Source of the DNA: an uncultured Collinsella sp.
Lineage (GTDB): Bacteria > Actinomycetota > Coriobacteriia > Coriobacteriales > Coriobacteriaceae
DNA length: 9,645 nt
Reading direction: 5' to 3'
NCBI GenBank assembly: GCA_958428675.1
Contig: CAUAGV010000055.1
Span: 1-9,645, forward strand
Shown: in pieces, positions 6,461-9,645 of the stretch
Layout of the letters: every line of letters starts with the position of its first letter
Position numbering within the stretch: the first letter of the stretch is position 1
Position numbers and translations under genes: made by a program
Notes under the pieces: generated by a model
Told to the model about the DNA's origin: nothing
Seen by the model: the letters and a program-made list of their open reading frames with translations, nothing else
Database searches by the model: none

Positions 6461-6802
6461 ATGACTGAGGTAGTAGAAGCGGCTGATCTTAAATACGACG
6501 CCCGCGGGCTGATTCCTTGTGTGGTTCAGCAGTATGACACCGGTGAGGTGCTTATGGTTGCTTGGATGAACGAGGAGTCGGTGGGGCTGACGCTCAAGAC
6601 CGGCACCACGTGGTTTTGGAGCCGCAGCCGCCAGGAACTCTGGAACAAGGGCGCGACGAGCGGCAATATGCAGGAGGTCAAGGAGCTCTGGGCCGACTGC
6701 GATAGCGATACGCTGCTGGTCAAGGTCGACTCGCCGGGTCCTGCCTGCCATACCGGCAACCGTACCTGCTTCTTTAAGCGCGTGGAAGGGGGAGCGCGAT
6801 GA
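6461..6802 (+). CDS. hisI: Phosphoribosyl-AMP cyclohydrolase
   Basis: Opens the adenine ring of phosphoribosyl-AMP to give ProFAR, the third pathway step. It is a small zinc enzyme, and most relatives are 105-130 residues; this one has 113. Visible motifs are VLMVAWMNEES, TWFWSRSRQELWNKGATSGN, the metal-binding DCDSDT (D79, C80, D81, D83) and GPACHTGNRTCF (C96, C103), so the three zinc cysteines are present. It is not fused to HisE, which is encoded separately downstream. Two ATG codons lie in tandem at 6458 and 6461. GGGAG at 6451-6455 is 5 nt from the second and only 2 nt from the first, so 6461 is preferred. The frame is open upstream to 6371, but that stretch lies in the inverted repeat and is not family-like. 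It overlaps the next gene by ATGA. Confidence 0.95.
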   Translation: MTEVVEAADLKYDARGLIPCVVQQYDTGEVLMVAWMNEESVGLTLKTGTTWFWSRSRQELWNKGATSGNMQEVKELWADCDSDTLLVKVDSPGPACHTGNRTCFFKRVEGGAR

Positions 6803-7026
6803 GGGTCGTGACGCCGTTCGAGGTCGCCGACTGCAACGTCGAGCTCCTCCGCGCGGGCGTGCCATGCCGCGTGCACCTGACTGATGCCTGCGGGGCGCAG
6901 TCGCTTTGGCTCGAGGTCGAGAAAGAAAGGCTCGATGAGGCCCATGCCGTCATCGTCGAGTTCTTTGAGAAAAAGGGCGCAAAGCCTCGGTTCGATGAGA
7001 CCGGTACCTACTTTACGCTGCAGTAA
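6799..7026 (+). CDS. 75-residue protein of unknown function encoded between hisI and hisE
   Basis: The start ATG overlaps the hisI stop (ATGA, 6799-6802), and AGGGGGAG (6787-6794) stands just upstream. hisE begins 15 nt after its stop. It is therefore built into the his operon and probably translationally coupled to hisI. Codon use matches the neighbours. The protein has three cysteines (C12, C23, C31) and the motif VHLTDACGAQSLWLE (about 25-39), followed by a charged helix (about 42-60) and a C-terminal FDETGTYFTL. The predicted order helix, strand, strand, helix, with the LLRAGVP turn, recalls small ferredoxin-like or DUF2007-type regulatory domains. The xDACG segment resembles what I remember as the RDAC small-protein family. 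Both are impressions. No catalytic site is evident and no known histidine enzyme is missing, so an accessory or regulatory role is the likeliest inference. Confidence 0.85.
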   Translation: MRVVTPFEVADCNVELLRAGVPCRVHLTDACGAQSLWLEVEKERLDEAHAVIVEFFEKKGAKPRFDETGTYFTLQ

Positions 7027-7041
7027 CGAGAGGAAATAACC

Positions 7042-7359
7042 ATGGGAGTCAGAACAGCTAACGTGCAGCCGGGAAATATCGGCGAGACGCTGACGGGACT
7101 GGCCGAGGTGATTCACGGTCGTTGCGACGCATCGCCGCAGGAGAGCTATACCGCCCGTCTGCTGACCGACGTCGAGGACGAACTGCTCAAGAAGCTTGCC
7201 GAGGAGGCGAGCGAGGTCATCATGGCCTGCAAGGACAACGACCACGACCACATCCGCTACGAAGCCGGCGACCTGGTCTACCACCTGCTCGTAACCCTTG
7301 AGCGTTATGGCATCACCCTCGACGAACTGGCCGGCGAACTCAACGCCCGCCGCCACTAG
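7042..7359 (+). CDS. hisE: Phosphoribosyl-ATP pyrophosphatase
   Basis: Hydrolyses phosphoribosyl-ATP to phosphoribosyl-AMP and pyrophosphate, the second pathway step, just before HisI. It has the MazG-like all-helical fold. The family core starts at ESYTARLL and continues LLKKLAEEASEVIMACKDND and YEAGDLVYHLLVTLERYGI. E54, E55, E58, E74 and D77 form the expected magnesium site. At 105 residues it is normal for a stand-alone HisE, with about 30 residues before the core. ATG 7042 is preceded by GAGAGGA (7028-7034). It is the last gene of the + strand unit; its TAG stop lies in the left arm of a small hairpin and it faces hisK head-on. Confidence 0.96.
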   Translation: MGVRTANVQPGNIGETLTGLAEVIHGRCDASPQESYTARLLTDVEDELLKKLAEEASEVIMACKDNDHDHIRYEAGDLVYHLLVTLERYGITLDELAGELNARRH

Positions 7360-7387
7360 TCATCGGGGACGTTCTTAAACGACTAGT
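7355..7387. repeat. Hairpin between convergent hisE and hisK
   Basis: ACTAGTCAT (7355-7363) pairs with ACGACTAGT (7379-7387) at 8 of 9 positions around a 15-nt loop containing GGGGACGTTCTT. The left arm holds the hisE stop codon and the right arm touches the hisK stop codon, so the element fills the whole 27-nt gap. It could serve both transcripts as a 3' structure, but neither strand shows a T-tract. The GGGAC-bearing loop is shared with the 4024-4060 element, so both may belong to one repeat class. Confidence 0.5.
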
Positions 7388-8298
7388 TAGGCGAGGGGCG
7401 TGGACTCCCATTCGCCGGTGGGGTGGGGGATGTCGAAGGTTCGATAACCGCAGTCGTAGGCGTGGGCTTGCGCTTCGCGGATATTCCAACAGATGTCACA
7501 GGCGCGGTGTGCGTCCGAGCCAAAGGTGATTGGCACCTCGGCGTGGGCGAAGCAGCGCAACAGTCCCGTCGAGGGGTAATAGTCGTCGAGGCCCTTACGC
7601 GGCGCGGCGGTCGAGACTTCGACACGGCGACCCGTGTCGTGAGCGCATTCGGCCATCTGCTCCCAAAACGGTGCCGGATTAAAATCGGGCGCAAAGCCTT
7701 CCTTCGAAAAGCGCATGACTAGGTCGGGGTGAGCCATTACATCAAAGTTGAGCGGGCTCTCGCAGGCTCGGCACCAGTCATCGACATAGCGCTCCCACAC
7801 GCCGCGCACGCCCAGGTTTTCCCAAACATGCAGGTTGGTATCGTCGTCGATCCAGCCGCAAAGGGAATCGGGTGTATCGGGGCGCGCGACGTTTTCCGTT
7901 CCCGCCGTACCCGCGGCACCTGCCATGATATCGCCTGGGTCGCCAATCCAGTGCACGCTGCCCAAGCGCACCACGGCGCTCGCTGACCAGCGCTCTACCA
8001 AGGGCTCGCAGCCCTCGTACCAATCGCATTCAAAACCGTAGATAAAGGTGAGCTCCGGCGCGATTTGCGCGGCAAGCCTGCGGGCGTCCTCAAAGGCCAG
8101 ACGATGTGCCGGCAAGTCGCCCTCGACGACCTGCACCTCGCAGTTAGCATCCATACTGGCAGGCAGGGCGAGGTGGTCGGTCGAGACCATGACGCGGCAG
8201 CCTGCCGCAGCAGCGGCACGGGCGTTGTCATCAAACGAGGCATGGCCGTCCGAAAACGAGGTGTGGGTGTGACAATCGACCAGCGGGCAAGCGGACAT
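7387..8298 (-). CDS. hisK: PHP-domain histidinol-phosphatase (HisK/HisJ type)
   Basis: Likely removes the phosphate from histidinol phosphate, the step between HisC and HisD that no gene of the + strand operon supplies. The PHP metal-binding motifs are all present: DCHTHTSFSDGH (H10, H12), VSTDHLALP (D41, H42), YGFECDW, LGSVHWIG, MAHPDLVMRFS and ITFGSDAH. The 303-residue length is a little above the usual 260-280. The excess is mainly an Ala/Gly/Asp-rich insert after LGSVHWIG (about 7852-7940). EVSTAAPRKG and YPSTGLLR match the region where histidinol-phosphatases carry a conserved Asn/Pro-rich stretch, but the match is loose, so another PHP phosphoesterase is possible. The neighbourhood with his genes supports the call. 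ATG (8298-8296) is preceded by AAAGGAG with 5-nt spacing. Transcription runs towards hisE. Confidence 0.8.
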   Translation of the reverse strand: MSACPLVDCHTHTSFSDGHASFDDNARAAAAAGCRVMVSTDHLALPASMDANCEVQVVEGDLPAHRLAFEDARRLAAQIAPELTFIYGFECDWYEGCEPLVERWSASAVVRLGSVHWIGDPGDIMAGAAGTAGTENVARPDTPDSLCGWIDDDTNLHVWENLGVRGVWERYVDDWCRACESPLNFDVMAHPDLVMRFSKEGFAPDFNPAPFWEQMAECAHDTGRRVEVSTAAPRKGLDDYYPSTGLLRCFAHAEVPITFGSDAHRACDICWNIREAQAHAYDCGYRTFDIPHPTGEWESTPLA

Positions 8299-8315
8299 GG
8301 CGGCTCCTTTGCGTC

Positions 8316-8336
8316 AAGCGAATCCGCTTTATTGTA
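8316..8336 (-). promoter_or_regulatory. Weak promoter-like site and palindrome upstream of hisK
   Basis: On the - strand TACAAT (8336-8331) matches the -10 consensus at 5 of 6 positions and would start RNA near 8324, about 25 nt before the hisK start. No convincing -35 hexamer lies 16-18 nt further up. The palindrome AAGCG-AATC-CGCTT (8316-8329) covers the expected start point and could be an operator or just a small hairpin. Confidence 0.25.
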
Positions 8337-8352
8337 ATGGCGCAGCTCTCAA

Positions 8353-8416
8353 CACGCCGGGCACGCCGGGGGTCGAAATCGATTGGAAAGGGCAGGCGGC
8401 GCGTGCCGGCGCCGGC
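8353..8416. repeat. Tandem 9-mer and 12-bp palindrome in the ygbA-hisK gap
   Basis: The 120-nt gap between the YgbA-family gene and hisK (8299-8418) holds a perfect tandem duplication of CACGCCGGG (8353-8361 and 8362-8370) and a perfect palindrome GCCGGCGCCGGC (8405-8416) that ends 3 nt from the ygbA stop. Neither is followed by a T-tract in the direction of transcription, so there is no clear terminator. I see no gene in the gap. Confidence 0.45.
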
Positions 8417-8418
8417 GG

Positions 8419-8838
8419 CTACTTGTTTTGCGCCGCCGCTCGTTTGGACTGCACGGTTATAATCGCGTGCCGCACGGCGGTGACGGGACGATGGCGGATC
8501 ATACGCGGTCCCGACCAGCGCATGACCTCGCGGATCTTCTCGCGCATGGCAGGCCGGTAACAATGCGAAGGACAGGCCGAGCAAAATGTCTTGGTGCCCA
8601 TGTGCGGGCAGTGCTCAATGCGCGCGATGGCGTATTTCTGCAGCTCGGCGCATTCGGGGCAGAGCGTAATGGTCCGAAGGCCGAGCTTCACGCGCACGGG
8701 CTCATCGTCGCCAGCCTGTTCGACCGCATGCCCGCCGCCATGATGCCCGCGGCACCACAGTGCAATCATCTGCGACACCATCTGGGCCTCGCGTGCACGT
8801 TTGCGCGCCAGCTCCGGCGTGTCGGCGGTGCGCGCCAT
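8419..8838 (-). CDS. ygbA: YgbA-family cysteine-rich protein (nitrous oxide-stimulated promoter family)
   Basis: The 139-residue protein matches the family named after E. coli ygbA, a gene induced by nitrosative stress under NsrR. Its biochemical role is poorly known to me. Conserved features seen are IALWCRGHH (C29), LCPECAELQKYAIARIEHCP (C60, C63, C77), TFCSACPSHCY (C86, C89, C93), and MREKIREVMRWSGPRMIRHRPVTAVRH. The seven cysteines suggest a bound metal or cluster. Residues 34-52 are extra, joining the first cysteine region to the CPEC motif. There is no signal peptide or membrane segment, so it should be cytoplasmic. Its ATG shares a base with the stop of the upstream ABC transporter gene (TAATG), with GGGAGG 8 nt before the start, so the two are probably co-translated. 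Confidence 0.85.
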   Translation of the reverse strand: MARTADTPELARKRAREAQMVSQMIALWCRGHHGGGHAVEQAGDDEPVRVKLGLRTITLCPECAELQKYAIARIEHCPHMGTKTFCSACPSHCYRPAMREKIREVMRWSGPRMIRHRPVTAVRHAIITVQSKRAAAQNK

Positions 8839-9645
8839 TAGCTCAGCCTCCCGTGCTCGACCGAAAGCGAGAAATCGGCAAACGCGCAGGTGCTGGCACG
8901 GTGGCTTACGAGCACAATGGTCTTGCCGCGGCGCTTGAGCTCGTCAACGGCCTGCATCACGGCGGCCTCGTTGAGGGCGTCGAGTGCGCTGGTGGGCTCG
9001 TCGAGCAAGATGAAAGGCGCGTCGTTGAGGAAGATGCGCGCAAGGCCGATGCGCTGGCGCTCGCCGCCCGAGAGCGAGTCGCCCAGCTCGGCAACCGGGG
9101 TGTCGAGACCCTGCGGCAGGCGGTCGATGAGGGCGGTAAGCGAAGCGGAACGGCAGGCATCGAGCAGCTCGGCATCGGTGGCGCTGGCGTGCGCAACCAG
9201 CAGATTCTCGCGTACGGTGCCGCAGAACAGATGTGTGTCCTGGGTCATATAGGCCTCGTGGCTGCGCAGGCTCGCCGTGTTGATGTGGCGGGCATCGACG
9301 CCGCTCACCGTGATGGTGCCGGCTGCGGGGTCCCAAAAGCGCATGAGCAGCTTAAGCAGCGTCGACTTGCCCGAGCCCGAGCGCCCCATGATGCAGGTCA
9401 TGGTGCCGGGCGCAAAGGTACAGGTCACGTCGTCGAGGATGAGACTCGTGGCGGTGTCGTTCGCGACCTGCCCTGTGGCGCCCGCGCCGCCCGCATAGCT
9501 AAAGCTCACATGCTCGGCTGCGGCGCCGGCAAACTCAACGTCCTGTCCATCGGCGACCTCGGCACACTGGGGCTGCTCGTCGAGCAAATCGAGCACGCGT
9601 GCGCCCGAGGCGAGCGTCTCCTGCAGTGAGGCGCCCAGGCGGCTC
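8838..9645 (-). CDS. Exporter-type ABC transporter, nucleotide-binding C-terminal part (5' end outside window)
   Basis: This is the 3' portion of a gene that continues past the right edge. The frame is open to 9645 and the first visible residues (LGASLQETLASGARVLDLLDEQP) are the linker after the membrane domain typical of ABC half-exporters, so the missing part should be a six-helix membrane domain. The ATPase domain is complete: Walker A GRSGSGKST (about 9365-9395), Q-loop MTQDTHLF, signature LSGGERQRI (about 9050-9078), Walker B FILLDEPTSALD (about 8985-9020) and switch His in VSHR. The protein ends shortly after, without a further domain. A GTG at 9596 is an apparent internal start only. 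The substrate cannot be read from this part; CydC-like, lipid, peptide and amino-acid exporters all share these features. Confidence 0.93.
   Translation of the reverse strand, partial: SRLGASLQETLASGARVLDLLDEQPQCAEVADGQDVEFAGAAAEHVSFSYAGGAGATGQVANDTATSLILDDVTCTFAPGTMTCIMGRSGSGKSTLLKLLMRFWDPAAGTITVSGVDARHINTASLRSHEAYMTQDTHLFCGTVRENLLVAHASATDAELLDACRSASLTALIDRLPQGLDTPVAELGDSLSGGERQRIGLARIFLNDAPFILLDEPTSALDALNEAAVMQAVDELKRRGKTIVLVSHRASTCAFADFSLSVEHGRLS

Noticed and set aside
8760..9629. Long + strand open frame opposite the ABC transporter gene
   Set aside because: It is the antisense shadow of a complete ATPase domain with all motifs on the - strand; its own translation resembles no family.
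1..9645. CRISPR arrays, tRNA or rRNA genes, insertion sequences, phage genes
   Set aside because: No regularly spaced repeats, cloverleaf-like sequences, transposase motifs or phage proteins were seen on either strand.

Overview
The window is GC-rich DNA dominated by a histidine biosynthesis operon on the + strand (1-7359), followed by a convergent block on the - strand (7387-9645). Strong GC preference at third codon positions, short-form HisG, monofunctional HisB, separate HisI and HisE, and a PHP-type histidinol phosphatase together suggest a host-associated anaerobic actinobacterium of the Coriobacteriia. A Collinsella-like organism is my best guess. It rests on memory of gene content and sequence style, not on a database search.

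Layout, + strand: hisG (open at the left edge, possibly the C-terminal half of a HisZ-HisG fusion), hisD, hisC, hisB, hisH, hisA, hisF, hisI, a 75-residue gene of unknown function, and hisE. Many junctions overlap or nearly touch (hisC/hisB 0 nt; hisH/hisA and hisI/small gene ATGA overlaps; hisA/hisF 3 nt), and most genes have clear AGGAGG-type ribosome binding sites. This indicates one co-translated unit. The promoter must lie left of the window. Three junctions are not tight and each holds secondary structure: a terminator-like hairpin between hisG and hisD, a perfect 12-bp inverted repeat between hisB and hisH, and a large imperfect inverted repeat between hisF and hisI.

Layout, - strand (reading from the right edge): the 3' part of an exporter-type ABC transporter gene, a YgbA-family cysteine-rich gene coupled to it by a TAATG overlap, a 120-nt gap with a weak promoter-like site, and a PHP-family histidinol-phosphatase gene (hisK) that ends head-on against hisE. 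A small hairpin with the stop codons of hisE and hisK in its arms separates the two convergent units.

Together the genes cover the route from PRPP plus ATP to histidine: HisG condenses, HisE and HisI hydrolyse and open the ring, HisA isomerises, HisH-HisF form imidazole glycerol phosphate, HisB dehydrates, HisC transaminates, HisK removes the phosphate and HisD oxidises histidinol to histidine. The one gene without a known place in that scheme is the 75-residue protein encoded between hisI and hisE, and it is the best candidate here for something undescribed. I see no mobile element genes, CRISPR array, rRNA or tRNA.
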